This document shows, piece by piece, positions 36,360-45,231 of a DNA stretch of 64,000 nucleotides; position 1 is the stretch's first letter; every line of letters starts with the position of its first letter. This stretch comes from Cedecea davisae DSM 4568 (GTDB taxonomy: Bacteria; Pseudomonadota; Gammaproteobacteria; Enterobacterales; Enterobacteriaceae), in contig NZ_KE161030.1 in assembly GCF_000412335.2 (NCBI RefSeq), positions 2,074,328 to 2,138,327 on the forward strand, read 5' to 3'. The position numbers were made by a program, and so were the translations under genes. The notes below the pieces were generated by a model. That model worked only from the letters and a program-made list of their open reading frames with translations. It was not told the origin of the DNA and searched no databases.

Positions 36360-36818
36360 TTCTTCACCCGGAGCAACAAAATAACGGGTAATCAAATCAA
36401 ACTGCGCGTCCGTGGCGGCAAAATCATGGGTTCCGCTGGCGTTGCGGGCGCGCAGCCTTTCGCGACAAATCTCATCCGGGACATCAAGGAAATGCAGCCG
36501 GTTGTCTGCGCCGGAAGAGTCAACAAGCGTTTTCATCCACTGGCGTGTAGCCAGCGTGTTGGCCGGGAAATCCAGCACTACCGATAATCCATTTTTCAGC
36601 AACGAAACAAGATGGGGCCCCAGCGCCTGCTTAAGCTTGCCCGAATAGTTCACATAGTCGTCAACCGTCTGCATTTGCTCGCCATACAGTGCCGCAAGCC
36701 AGCTATCTTCGCTTATTACAACGGTATTCGGCAAAACCGCAAGCTGCGCGCAGAGCGTGGATTTGCCTGCGGCAATTTTGCCGCACAGCAAATGAAGAGT
36801 CGGTTTTGATGGGGTCAT
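36330..36818 (-). CDS. P-loop ATP/GTP-binding kinase-like protein
   Basis: A 162-residue AAA_33/zeta-toxin-like P-loop protein. Walker A is LLCGKIAAGKSTL at residues 10-22; a Walker B-like strand is SVVLDFPAN; a lid motif with arginines (CRERLRARNASG) follows. Such small enzymes phosphorylate nucleosides, sugars or antibiotics; the substrate here is unknown. The gene is convergent with the effector operon and ends inside its terminator repeat. No antitoxin gene is beside it, so a toxin role is not supported. Confidence 0.75.
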   Translation of the reverse strand: MTPSKPTLHLLCGKIAAGKSTLCAQLAVLPNTVVISEDSWLAALYGEQMQTVDDYVNYSGKLKQALGPHLVSLLKNGLSVVLDFPANTLATRQWMKTLVDSSGADNRLHFLDVPDEICRERLRARNASGTHDFAATDAQFDLITRYFVAPGEEEGFNIARYE

Positions 36819-37119
36819 TTGTGCCTCATGGGATGTTATGCCTGACCTTACTTTCTACCGGTCGGAAAAAAGAAGCAACTATCAAAAATGGCAGACGAAT
36901 TTTTGATTATTTTAGCCGCTGCCTTAAGGCTTTTTATTAATAGATTTTGATAAAACAAAAACGCTATTTCCAATTTTTCCTTGTTCAGAACAATAACCCT
37001 AAAGGAGTAATTAACGCATAATCGAAGCCAATCTGATCTCGATCAACTGCCTGTCACTTTTGGGCGCTTAGTATCGCACGCTTTCGAAATATAATCATTT
37101 ATATAACGGTAGGTGCGTA
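36819..37119. other. Regulatory gap before the siderophore receptor, no gene seen
   Basis: A 301-base AT-rich stretch between the P-loop gene and the receptor. It holds a candidate Fur site at 37084-37102 and a GCCTTAAGGC palindrome near 36920; no open frame is credible. Confidence 0.5.
37084..37102. promoter_or_regulatory. Possible Fur site before the first siderophore receptor
   Basis: The core ATAATCATT is an exact match to the centre of the Fur consensus (11 of 19 overall), 18 bases before the receptor ATG. Confidence 0.45.
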
Positions 37120-39306
37120 ATGAAGTTTCTATTCAAGTCGGCAGTGGCATTGCCGCTTTTCACGTCTCTGGTTAGCCCGGGCGCAGGTGCTGCGGATAAA
37201 AAAGCGGAAACATCCGGCAAGCAAGAAGATCAGATTCTGGTAACCGCTACACCCGCTGCCGCGGAAGATAATGCGGCTGGCGCTGGTTTTAAAACGGCGG
37301 ATATTGACGTCGGGCCTTTGGGAAATAAAGCCTGGATAGATACGCCTTATTCGTCAACCACCGTGACTCAACAGATGATTGAGAATCAGCAGGCAAAAAG
37401 CGTCAGTGAATTATTAAAATATTCTCCGAGTACGCAAATGCAGGCGCGTGGTGGCATGGATGTTGGCCGCCCGCAAAGCCGCGGTATGCAGGGTAATGTT
37501 GTTTCCAATAGCCGACTTGATGGTCTGAATATTGTCTCCACGACGGCTTTCCCGGTGGAAATGCTGGAGCGTCTGGATGTGCTAAATAGCCTGACCGGAG
37601 CGTTGTATGGCCCGGCGAGTCCTGCTGGGCAATTTAACTTTATCGCTAAGCGGCCAACGGAAGAAACGCTGAATAACGTAACGCTGGGCTACCAGAGCCG
37701 CAGCGCTTTTAGCGGGCATGCGGATTTGGGCGGCCACTTCGATGACGAGCACCGTTTTGGCTACCGCGTAAACCTGCTGAACGAGGAGGGCGAAGGCAAC
37801 ATCGACGACAGCACGTTACGCCGCAAGCTGCTCTCCGTCGCCTTTGACTGGAATATCCGGCCCGGCACCCAGCTCCAACTGGACGCCAGCCACTATGAGA
37901 TGGTGCAAAAAGGGAATCCGGGCGGCTTTAGCTACGGCCCGAACGTCAAACTCCCTTCGGCACCGGATCCGAAAAACAAAAATCTGGCGCTTAGCACCGC
38001 AGGGAACGATCTCACCACCGATACCGTCAGTACGCGCCTGATTCATTACCTCAATGATGACTGGTCGGTAACTGCCGGAGTAGGCTGGCAGCAGGCCGAT
38101 CGTGCCATGCGCTCGGTTTCCAGCACCATTCTGAATGACAAAGGCGATATCTCCCGCTCGTTGAGTGATTCCAGCGCGGCAGGCCGCTTCCGTGTTTTGA
38201 GCAATACGCTGACGCTTAACGGCCATGCCGATACCGGCTCAATTGAGCACGATCTGGCGCTCTCCACCACCGGCTATATCTGGTCTTTATACAGCGGGAA
38301 AGGCGCCAACACGCGTTATAACCTTGGCAGCTCTAACATGTATGACCCCACGCCGATGGCAGAGCCTTCCGACGGGCGTATCAATAAACACGGCGCGCGC
38401 TACAAATCCGGCGAAAATAGCCAGCAGAGCGTGACTCTGGGCGATACGGTGACTTTTAACCCGCAGTGGTCTGCCATGTTCTACCTCAGCCAGAGCTGGA
38501 TACAGACGCAAAGTTTTAATAAACAGGGGCAAAAAACCGGGCAGAACGATCAGAACGGGTTAAGCCCGAACGTGGCTCTGATGTACAAAATTACTCCCGA
38601 GCTGATGGCCTACGTCAGCTATGCCGACTCGCTGGAGCAGGGCGGAACCGCCCCAACAGGGATGGGGGTTAAAAACGAAGGGCAAACGCTGGATCCATAT
38701 CGCAGCCAGCAGTATGAAATTGGCTTAAAGGCGGATGTCGGCGGGATGAATCTCGGCGCGGCGTTATTTAGCCTGAAACGGCCGTTCGCCTATGTGGATG
38801 CTGCTGATATGGTTTATAAAAACCAGGGCGAGCAGATGAATAATGGCCTTGAACTGACGGCTACCGGCAAAGTCTGGCAGGGGCTTAATATCTATAGCGG
38901 CGTAACTTTCCTTAATCCGAAATTAAAAGATACCGTTTCGCAAAGCACCAGCGACAAACGAGTTGTCGGTGTCGCGAAAGTGCAGGCCAACCTGCTGGCA
39001 GAATACAGCCTGCCTTCACTCCCGCAATGGGTCTACAGCGCCAACGTTCATTACACCGGTAAACGTGCTGCGAATGATACTAACACCGCCTGGGCGGGGA
39101 GCTATACCACGCTTGACCTCGGCACACGCTACTCCACAACGTTCCAAAAAGTCCCCACCACCTTGCGCGTGGCAGTGAACAACGTGACCAATGAGCATTA
39201 TTGGGCCTCGATCTTCCCGTCAGGCACCGACGGTGACGGCGGTTCCCCAAGCGCATTCCTCGGCAACGGGCGAGAAGTTCGAGCCTCTGTTACTTTCAAT
39301 TTCTGA
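37120..39306 (+). CDS. TonB-dependent siderophore receptor
   Basis: A 728-residue outer-membrane receptor: signal peptide cut after SPGAGA, TonB-box-like DQILVTA, plug domain (VTQQMIENQQAKSVSELLKYSP, LTGALYGPASPAGQFNFI) and a barrel ending REVRASVTFNF. The plug fits the ferric-siderophore receptor subfamily. The ligand cannot be told from sequence. The next gene, 11 bases on, encodes a matching binding protein, so the two form an uptake pair. A candidate Fur site lies close upstream. No inner-membrane ABC genes follow in the window. Confidence 0.9.
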   Translation: MKFLFKSAVALPLFTSLVSPGAGAADKKAETSGKQEDQILVTATPAAAEDNAAGAGFKTADIDVGPLGNKAWIDTPYSSTTVTQQMIENQQAKSVSELLKYSPSTQMQARGGMDVGRPQSRGMQGNVVSNSRLDGLNIVSTTAFPVEMLERLDVLNSLTGALYGPASPAGQFNFIAKRPTEETLNNVTLGYQSRSAFSGHADLGGHFDDEHRFGYRVNLLNEEGEGNIDDSTLRRKLLSVAFDWNIRPGTQLQLDASHYEMVQKGNPGGFSYGPNVKLPSAPDPKNKNLALSTAGNDLTTDTVSTRLIHYLNDDWSVTAGVGWQQADRAMRSVSSTILNDKGDISRSLSDSSAAGRFRVLSNTLTLNGHADTGSIEHDLALSTTGYIWSLYSGKGANTRYNLGSSNMYDPTPMAEPSDGRINKHGARYKSGENSQQSVTLGDTVTFNPQWSAMFYLSQSWIQTQSFNKQGQKTGQNDQNGLSPNVALMYKITPELMAYVSYADSLEQGGTAPTGMGVKNEGQTLDPYRSQQYEIGLKADVGGMNLGAALFSLKRPFAYVDAADMVYKNQGEQMNNGLELTATGKVWQGLNIYSGVTFLNPKLKDTVSQSTSDKRVVGVAKVQANLLAEYSLPSLPQWVYSANVHYTGKRAANDTNTAWAGSYTTLDLGTRYSTTFQKVPTTLRVAVNNVTNEHYWASIFPSGTDGDGGSPSAFLGNGREVRASVTFNF

Positions 39307-39317
39307 CGGGTGACAAA

Positions 39318-40316
39318 ATGAAACTTGAGCGCATTTTCCTCGCATTAGCGATGGGAGTTTGTGCGTTATCTACGGGCAGCGTGAGAGCTGCTCTTCCTCA
39401 CGGCGAGCTGAGAATTGCTTCGCCGTGGCCGGCACAAAACACCATTATTACCATGTTGGGATACGGCGACAGCATTGTCGGCACGTCGAAGATTGCTCAG
39501 CAAATCCCGCTGTTCAGTCAGAGCCTGCCGCGAATTAAAAACGTGCCAATAGTCAGTATGAATAGCGGGCGAGAACTCGACCCGGAGCAGCTTATTGCCC
39601 TGAGGGCGCAGCTGGTATTTATCCCGGAAGGCACCCAAATACCCCGGCAGGAAACGCTGGAGCAGGCTGGCGTACGCGTGCTGGCTTTTGAGGCTAATTC
39701 CATGCAGGCATTAACGCGTAGGGTGCAGCAAACGGCGGACGTTTTGGGTGAGGATGCGCAGGTAAAAGCCAGCCTGTATCAGCGCTATTTCGACCGCAAT
39801 GTGGCCCTGGTCAAAACGCGCCTTCAGAACGTTCCCGATGATAAACGCTTGACGGTGTATCACAGCATGGGTGGCCCGCTGACCACGACAGGGCGGCCGT
39901 CGCTCAATCAGGACTGGATGGATCTGGCCGGGGCCAAAAACGTGGCTGAAAACTGGTTTGATGGCAGGAAAAATCGCCCGGGCGAAGTCTCAATGGAGCA
40001 ACTGGTTGCGGCCAATCCCGCAGTTATAGTGGCGATGAACAAGCGAGATGCGGACGAGATCCTCTCTTCCCCGCAGTGGGCAAGTGTTGATGCGGTGCTT
40101 CATCATCGCGTCTATGTGAATCCCAAAGGGATGTTCTGGTGGTGCCGGGAAACGAGTGAAGAGGCGCTACAGTTTTTGTGGCTGGCAAAAAAACTTTACC
40201 CGGAACAATTCAGCGATGTGGATATGCAAAAAGAGACCAGAGATTTTTACCGCAGCTTCTTTGGCCTGACGCTTAGCGGCGAGCAAATCGCGGCCATTCT
40301 TAACCCGAAAATGTAG
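39318..40316 (+). CDS. Periplasmic iron-siderophore binding protein (FecB/FhuD type)
   Basis: A 332-residue periplasmic binding protein with a signal peptide (cut near SVRAAL). The two-lobed Peripla_BP_2 fold is shown by ITMLGYGDSIVGTS, a long linking helix after AFEANSMQAL, and PAVIVAMNKRD. It should take a ferric siderophore from the upstream receptor to an inner-membrane ABC transporter encoded elsewhere. It lacks the Cys-Cys motif seen in the two other binding proteins of this region. It ends at a strong terminator shared with the convergent gene. Confidence 0.88.
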   Translation: MKLERIFLALAMGVCALSTGSVRAALPHGELRIASPWPAQNTIITMLGYGDSIVGTSKIAQQIPLFSQSLPRIKNVPIVSMNSGRELDPEQLIALRAQLVFIPEGTQIPRQETLEQAGVRVLAFEANSMQALTRRVQQTADVLGEDAQVKASLYQRYFDRNVALVKTRLQNVPDDKRLTVYHSMGGPLTTTGRPSLNQDWMDLAGAKNVAENWFDGRKNRPGEVSMEQLVAANPAVIVAMNKRDADEILSSPQWASVDAVLHHRVYVNPKGMFWWCRETSEEALQFLWLAKKLYPEQFSDVDMQKETRDFYRSFFGLTLSGEQIAAILNPKM

Positions 40317-40335
40317 CGGCCCGAACCCGGGCCGC
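40316..40335. terminator. Bidirectional terminator between two binding-protein genes
   Basis: GCGGCCCG and CGGGCCGC form a perfect 8-bp stem with a 4-base loop, right at the stop of the + strand gene and 8 bases past the stop of the - strand gene. Confidence 0.65.
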
Positions 40336-40342
40336 CGGAGGA

Positions 40343-41440
40343 TTATTTCAGCTTTGTCCAGTAGGTTCCGGTTTCTTTCACCGTCATAAACTCGCGATTC
40401 ATCTCATCGAGAGTTTGCTGCGGATCCATATCTTCGAACAGCTGCGGATGGAAGGTTTTGGCGAAGAACTCCACATCCAGCAGGTGCCACGGTGAGAGAT
40501 AAAAATTGTGCCACAGCGCCCATGCATTGCCGTTCTCAATCGCGCTCAGGCCGGAAATAATCTTCTGCTGCCCAACGACCTGAGTAAAACTTTGCTGCGC
40601 CTGAGCCGCCGTCACTTCGGAGCCAAGCTGTAGCCTGCCGTCCTGCTGCGGTCCGGCGCTACCGGTGGCAATATAAATATCAGGGTTCACGGCGAGCAAA
40701 GCTTCAGGGGCGATTTTGCCGTAGACGCCGGGGAAGCGGCTTGCCGCAATATTGTCGCCTCCGGCAAAGGCCAGCAGGTCGGCCAGATTGCCGCGCCCGA
40801 CGGTAGTACAGCAGTCGCTTTTATCGCCAAGGTGCAGCTGGAGCATCACCGTTGGCTTTACCGGTTTGGCATCGACTAAACGTTTGGCAATTTTATCCAT
40901 ATGCCGCTGATAGAAGGCGATAAACTTCTCCGCTTTCACTTCGTCATTCAGCGCCTCGCCAAGAATACGCAGGCTCGGAACTGTGTTATTTAACTGATCG
41001 ACGCGGAAATCCACATAAATGACCGGAATATGCGCCTGAGTCAGCTGGGCGAGGAAGCTGTCGTGGTTGCTCTCCTTTTTGGCATAAATCGGGAGGATGA
41101 CCAGATCCGGGCGCAGGGCGATAACTTTCTCAACGCTTATCTGCGAGAAGTTATTATTGCCAATGATCGGAATATCTTTAATTTGCGGGAACGCCGCGCT
41201 ATAGCGGTTCCACGTCTGCGGGTCGAGGCGCTTTAAATCCGCAGGCCAGCCGACGATGCGTTTAGCCGGGTTGCCGTCCTCAACCAGCGCCAGGGTATAG
41301 ATCATGCGGCTTTCGCCGACCACCAGGCGCTGCGGATTGTCCGGCACGTCGACTTTACGCTGGAGAATATCGGTTATGGTTTTGGCCTGAGCGCCGGCAC
41401 TGAGTGCCAGCAGGGCCGCAAGTAATAGCGACTTTTTCAT
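40343..41440 (-). CDS. Periplasmic iron-siderophore binding protein with Cys-Cys motif
   Basis: A 365-residue binding protein with a signal peptide (MKKSLLLAALLALSAGAQA). Peripla_BP_2 features are the early PQRLVVGESRMIYTLALVE, PDLVILPIYAKKE and a C-terminal helical lobe. A paired cysteine lies in GDKSDCCTTVGRG, also present in the paralogue at 45232-46341. The ATG at 41440 is one base after the stop of the upstream TonB receptor (TGAGATG), so they are translationally linked. It should serve that receptor. The long frame upstream of 41440 overlaps the receptor and was not used. Confidence 0.88.
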   Translation of the reverse strand: MKKSLLLAALLALSAGAQAKTITDILQRKVDVPDNPQRLVVGESRMIYTLALVEDGNPAKRIVGWPADLKRLDPQTWNRYSAAFPQIKDIPIIGNNNFSQISVEKVIALRPDLVILPIYAKKESNHDSFLAQLTQAHIPVIYVDFRVDQLNNTVPSLRILGEALNDEVKAEKFIAFYQRHMDKIAKRLVDAKPVKPTVMLQLHLGDKSDCCTTVGRGNLADLLAFAGGDNIAASRFPGVYGKIAPEALLAVNPDIYIATGSAGPQQDGRLQLGSEVTAAQAQQSFTQVVGQQKIISGLSAIENGNAWALWHNFYLSPWHLLDVEFFAKTFHPQLFEDMDPQQTLDEMNREFMTVKETGTYWTKLK

Positions 41441-41441
41441 C

Positions 41442-43583
41442 TCAGAAATCCACGCTTGCGGACAGGTATACGGTGCGAGGTTCGCCTTCAATCACGCGCA
41501 GGTTACCGGCGCTTGATTCGTAATATTCCCGGTCAAACAGGTTTTTTACGTTCAGTTTCAGCTCGGTGTTTTTGCCAATAAGCTTGCTGTCCCACGCGAT
41601 AAACGCATCGGCCACGGTATAGGAAGGCATGGTGAAGCTGTTTTCCGGATCGCCCGCACGGCTTCCCACGTAACGTCCGCCGCCGCCCAGACGCAGTTCA
41701 CCCGGCAACCAGGAGAAGCGCAGGGTGTGGCTGAGGTAAAGGCCGCCCATAGTCGTTGGGGCATTTACCAGGCGATTGCCGACGTTGATTGGGTTAACGT
41801 TATCTTCGACGATCTCGGTTTTGTCGTAGCTGTAGTTGGCCGTCAGGTTCCAGTCCTGTGCAATTTCACCGTTCAGCTCAAGTTCTGCGCCGGTGGAGCG
41901 GGCTTTTGGAATGTTACGAGTGACGCCGTTAATAAACACCGACATATCTTTCTCGTCGATGCGATAAAGCGCCAGGCTGCTGCTCAGATGCGGCATCATC
42001 TGCCACTTCGCGCCAACTTCCCAGGTGGTGCCTTTCTCGGTTGAGGCCACGTTGCCGTTATCATCGGTCTGCGTCGAAGGGGTGAACGACTTGCTGTAGC
42101 TACCGTAAAGCGACACATCAGGTATGACTTTGTACACCAGGCCCAGCTGAGGCAGGAAGGCATTGCCTCTGTCCTCGAGGGTAGTTTGAGGTTTTACCCA
42201 ACCCGAACTTGAGGTTTGAGTGTAGCGCTGGAGGCGGCCGCCGAGCACCGCAATCCACTGCTCGGTCAGGTGGATGCTGTCTTTGGCAAACAGCGAGCGG
42301 CTATAGAGATTGGTGCGCAAGTTGCTGTTGGAGTCATTATATGTGCTGCTGCCAACGATCGGCGCTTCCCCGTAAACCGGGCTGTTCATATTGAAGGTTT
42401 TCGACACCTTGCCGCGGTACGAATACTTCTTGTAGGTTTCGTTCTGCTCGTAGTCCGCGCCGAGGGTGATGTCATGCGTCATACCCAGCAGTTCCGGGCT
42501 GCCGCTGATGTCCCAGGAAGCGTAATCGGTCTGGTGGTTAAAGCCCCGGTTGGCGTCGGCCCGGCGGGAAACAATCCCGGATTTAGGATCGACCGCGGTG
42601 GCGCGAACTTCGTTGCTGTCGTAGCGGCGCTGCATCCATGCGTAGTTGAGGTTGGTTTCCCATGTGTCGTCCAGCTTGTACGAATAGTTGGTTGTCAGGC
42701 GTTTGTTCTTGCCCCAGGCGTGGTTCGCGTAATCGTCGATGCGGCGGTTGTAGGGAATATCGAGCGGTTTGCCGTTGATGAATGCGGTACCGCGGTCATA
42801 CGGAATATCGAACTTGTACTCCACGTAGCTGATATTGAACGAGGCTTTGTCCCCGTACCAGCTCAGGGAAGGGGCGATCAGCGTGTGCTCGTCGCTGCCG
42901 AAGTTGCGCCAGTAATCTTCGTGCTGGCGCTCCGCCACCAGGCGGAAGGCAAAACCATTGCCGAGCGGCCCGGTAACGTCAACCATACCGGAGCCCCCGC
43001 CGTTGCTGCTGCTGGTGCCGCTGACGTGGGTGTTCCAGCTGTACTGCGGTTTCTTGCTGACCAGGTTGATAACGCCGCCTGGGTTAAGAATGCCGTACAG
43101 CAGAGAGGCTGAGCCTTTCAGGACTTCAACGTGGTCGATGCTGGAGTCCATCGCCAGCCCCTGGTTGCTGCGCACGCCGTCGATAAACACGGAGCCGTCG
43201 CTATTGGAACCAAAGCCGCGTTTTACAAAGCCGTCTTCTATACCGCCCAGCGTGTTGCTCTGGGTTACGCCGCTGACAAACTTCATGGCGTCATTTACCG
43301 AAGTGACATCGTAGTCATCAATAACCTGAGGCGTAACCACGCTGACGGACTGCGGAATTTCGCTGCGCGGCGTTTTGCTGCGCGAGGCGATGGACGATTC
43401 ATCCTGGGTGTAGCTTGCCGGGGAACCGTCCGGGTTGGCGTTTGCCACCACCGTTAGCGTGTCTTCCTTCGGCTTGTCGGCGGCACTGGCCTGCCCGCCG
43501 ATGACGAATGTTGCAAGAATGAGTAATTTTGAATTTAACAGCGCCTGGCGAACGAAAGTAGAAGCAAATGGAATGCGAGTCAT
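41442..43583 (-). CDS. TonB-dependent siderophore receptor
   Basis: A 713-residue outer-membrane receptor: signal peptide (cut after GGQASA), TonB box DTLTVVA, plug with SEIPQSVSVVTPQVIDD and LKGSASLLYGILNPGGVINLV, and barrel ending VYLSASVDF. It belongs to the ferric-siderophore group (FhuA/FoxA-like plug). A very good Fur site lies 48 bases upstream, so iron repression is expected. A binding protein gene follows one base after its stop. The siderophore is unknown. Confidence 0.9.
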   Translation of the reverse strand: MTRIPFASTFVRQALLNSKLLILATFVIGGQASAADKPKEDTLTVVANANPDGSPASYTQDESSIASRSKTPRSEIPQSVSVVTPQVIDDYDVTSVNDAMKFVSGVTQSNTLGGIEDGFVKRGFGSNSDGSVFIDGVRSNQGLAMDSSIDHVEVLKGSASLLYGILNPGGVINLVSKKPQYSWNTHVSGTSSSNGGGSGMVDVTGPLGNGFAFRLVAERQHEDYWRNFGSDEHTLIAPSLSWYGDKASFNISYVEYKFDIPYDRGTAFINGKPLDIPYNRRIDDYANHAWGKNKRLTTNYSYKLDDTWETNLNYAWMQRRYDSNEVRATAVDPKSGIVSRRADANRGFNHQTDYASWDISGSPELLGMTHDITLGADYEQNETYKKYSYRGKVSKTFNMNSPVYGEAPIVGSSTYNDSNSNLRTNLYSRSLFAKDSIHLTEQWIAVLGGRLQRYTQTSSSGWVKPQTTLEDRGNAFLPQLGLVYKVIPDVSLYGSYSKSFTPSTQTDDNGNVASTEKGTTWEVGAKWQMMPHLSSSLALYRIDEKDMSVFINGVTRNIPKARSTGAELELNGEIAQDWNLTANYSYDKTEIVEDNVNPINVGNRLVNAPTTMGGLYLSHTLRFSWLPGELRLGGGGRYVGSRAGDPENSFTMPSYTVADAFIAWDSKLIGKNTELKLNVKNLFDREYYESSAGNLRVIEGEPRTVYLSASVDF

Positions 43584-43630
43584 GATGTTTATTGTCGATG
43601 CTGAAGCAATTTTATAATGGGAATTGAGAT

Positions 43631-43649
43631 GATAATGACAATAATTAGC
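43631..43649. promoter_or_regulatory. Fur box before the second siderophore receptor
   Basis: GATAATGACAATAATTAGC matches 16 of 19 bases of the Fur consensus, 48 bases upstream of the receptor start. Confidence 0.8.
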
Positions 43650-43739
43650 ATTTACAATATTAACTCTGCTTACATAAGCACTGGTTTTAAATACAAAATC
43701 CTGATGATTGGGAGGGAGATGATGCGAAGGATTCAGGCA

Positions 43740-43763
43740 ACCGCGAGGAGAGTGCCTCGCGGT
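43740..43763 (-). terminator. Terminator after tyrP
   Basis: ACCGCGAGG and CCTCGCGGT form a perfect 9-bp stem with a 6-base loop, 14 bases past the tyrP stop on the minus strand. Confidence 0.65.
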
Positions 43764-43776
43764 CTGAGAAGCAGAA

Positions 43777-44988
43777 TTAGCCGACTTCCGGCAGCAGGCC
43801 GACGGTAATCAGGAACTGAATAACGATAACCGCAATACCGCAGGCAAAGACCAGGGCCAGTAAAGGCTTGCCGCCCACCACGCGCCATTTTGCATCCGCG
43901 TGCTGTATACGGCTCTGCCACACCAGCATGGACGGCACCAGCAGGGCAAGCACTGCCAGCGCCACGCCAGCATAGCCGAGCGCCATCACAAAGCCCTGTG
44001 GGTAGAACAAGGCGAACACCAGCGGTGGCAGGAAGGTCATCAGACCGGTTTGCAGGCGGCCTGAAGCTTTGCGGTTGCGGGCAAATAAATCCCCAAGGTA
44101 GTCAAACAGCCCCAGAGAAACCCCGAGGAAAGAGGTTGCCAGCGCGAAATCGGCAAACAGATGAACCGCCAGCTCAACATGCGGCGTAGCCACAACCTGG
44201 CGTACAACCTGCAGGAAACCATTAAGACCCGAGTGTTCGGCCATCAGCCCGGTAAATGTGGCGGAATCAATCGCGCCAAGGGTAGCAAGCTGCCAGAAAA
44301 TATAGGCCACCAGCGGAATGGCGCTGCCGACGATAAAGACCCAGCGCAGTTTGCGAATGTTGCCATTCATATAGCTGACAATGCTCGGCACGCTGCCGTG
44401 GAAGCCGAACGAAGTGAAAATCACCGGAATGGCGGAAAGCGCCAGTCCCTTTTCAATCGGCAGGGTTAACAGGTTGGTGTGGTGAATATGCGGCATCATC
44501 AGCGTCAGCATCACGACCAGCAGGACAATTTTTGCAGTAAAGAGCACGCGGTTGAACATATCCACCATGTGCGTGCCGATACAGACAATAGCCCCGGCAA
44601 CCACGGTAAACAGCAGCACGCCTGAAGTTGCTGAAATGGAGGTTGAAAGCCACTGGCTGAGGCTGGCGGCCAGCAGTTCACCTGCGCCGCTGATGTAGGC
44701 GGCGGTCAGGGCGTACATCAGGAACAGCATGCTAAATCCGGTGAGCCACTGCCCCGGGCGGCCAAGATAACGCCGGGCGAGGGTGCCCAGGCCGGTGTCG
44801 GCGGAGACGTGCTGGTAGACTTCAACCAGCAGCAGCGCGGTGTAACACATCACCCCCCAGAGGCCGGCGAGCATCAGCAGGGTGACGCCGAAGCCCACCC
44901 CGGCGGAAGCCAGCGGCATCGCCAGCATTCCTGCGCCAATTGTGGTTCCCGCCACGATAAAAACACTGCCAAGAGTCCTGTTCTTCAC
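43777..44988 (-). CDS. tyrP: Tyrosine-specific transporter TyrP
   Basis: A 403-residue aromatic amino-acid permease (HAAAP family) with 11 membrane segments. It matches E. coli TyrP throughout: [38 protein letters not shown] and the end GLLPEVG are near-identical. It imports tyrosine with protons through the inner membrane. It uses a GTG start with an AGAGG ribosome site. No complete TyrR box was recognised in the ~240-base region upstream, though one TTTACA half-site occurs there. It stands between iron genes without evident functional link. Confidence 0.95.
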   Translation of the reverse strand: MKNRTLGSVFIVAGTTIGAGMLAMPLASAGVGFGVTLLMLAGLWGVMCYTALLLVEVYQHVSADTGLGTLARRYLGRPGQWLTGFSMLFLMYALTAAYISGAGELLAASLSQWLSTSISATSGVLLFTVVAGAIVCIGTHMVDMFNRVLFTAKIVLLVVMLTLMMPHIHHTNLLTLPIEKGLALSAIPVIFTSFGFHGSVPSIVSYMNGNIRKLRWVFIVGSAIPLVAYIFWQLATLGAIDSATFTGLMAEHSGLNGFLQVVRQVVATPHVELAVHLFADFALATSFLGVSLGLFDYLGDLFARNRKASGRLQTGLMTFLPPLVFALFYPQGFVMALGYAGVALAVLALLVPSMLVWQSRIQHADAKWRVVGGKPLLALVFACGIAVIVIQFLITVGLLPEVG

Positions 44989-45193
44989 GCTTCCCTCTGA
45001 ATTTACGAATAGTTGTATGCAATTATGCCGCGCAGGGTAAGGGAAAAGTACGAGGGCGTCAAATGAGGGTTACGGATGGTGTTCAGTTATGTTTACATTT
45101 TTGAATCAATAAAAAGTGACGCTGTCACGTAATAAAATTAAACCATTGAATACTTGCCAGATGAGGGCGCATTAAGGCTTTATTAATATAAAT

Positions 45194-45212
45194 AGTAATA
45201 ATAACTAATCTC
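45194..45212. promoter_or_regulatory. Possible Fur site before the third binding-protein gene
   Basis: AGTAATAATAACTAATCTC matches 12 of 19 Fur consensus bases, 19 bases before the start. Confidence 0.4.
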
Positions 45213-45231
45213 TTTCTCATGGAGAGCATCA

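Noticed and set aside
36330-36818. Zeta-type toxin of a toxin-antitoxin pair
   Set aside because: The P-loop protein resembles many small kinases, and no antitoxin gene adjoins it.
42216-43112. 298-codon plus-strand frame opposite the siderophore receptor
   Set aside because: Antisense shadow of a well-supported TonB receptor; low-complexity Ala/Val composition.
45000-45231. TyrR box upstream of tyrP
   Set aside because: Only a TTTACA half-site is visible, without the TGTAAA partner at six bases.
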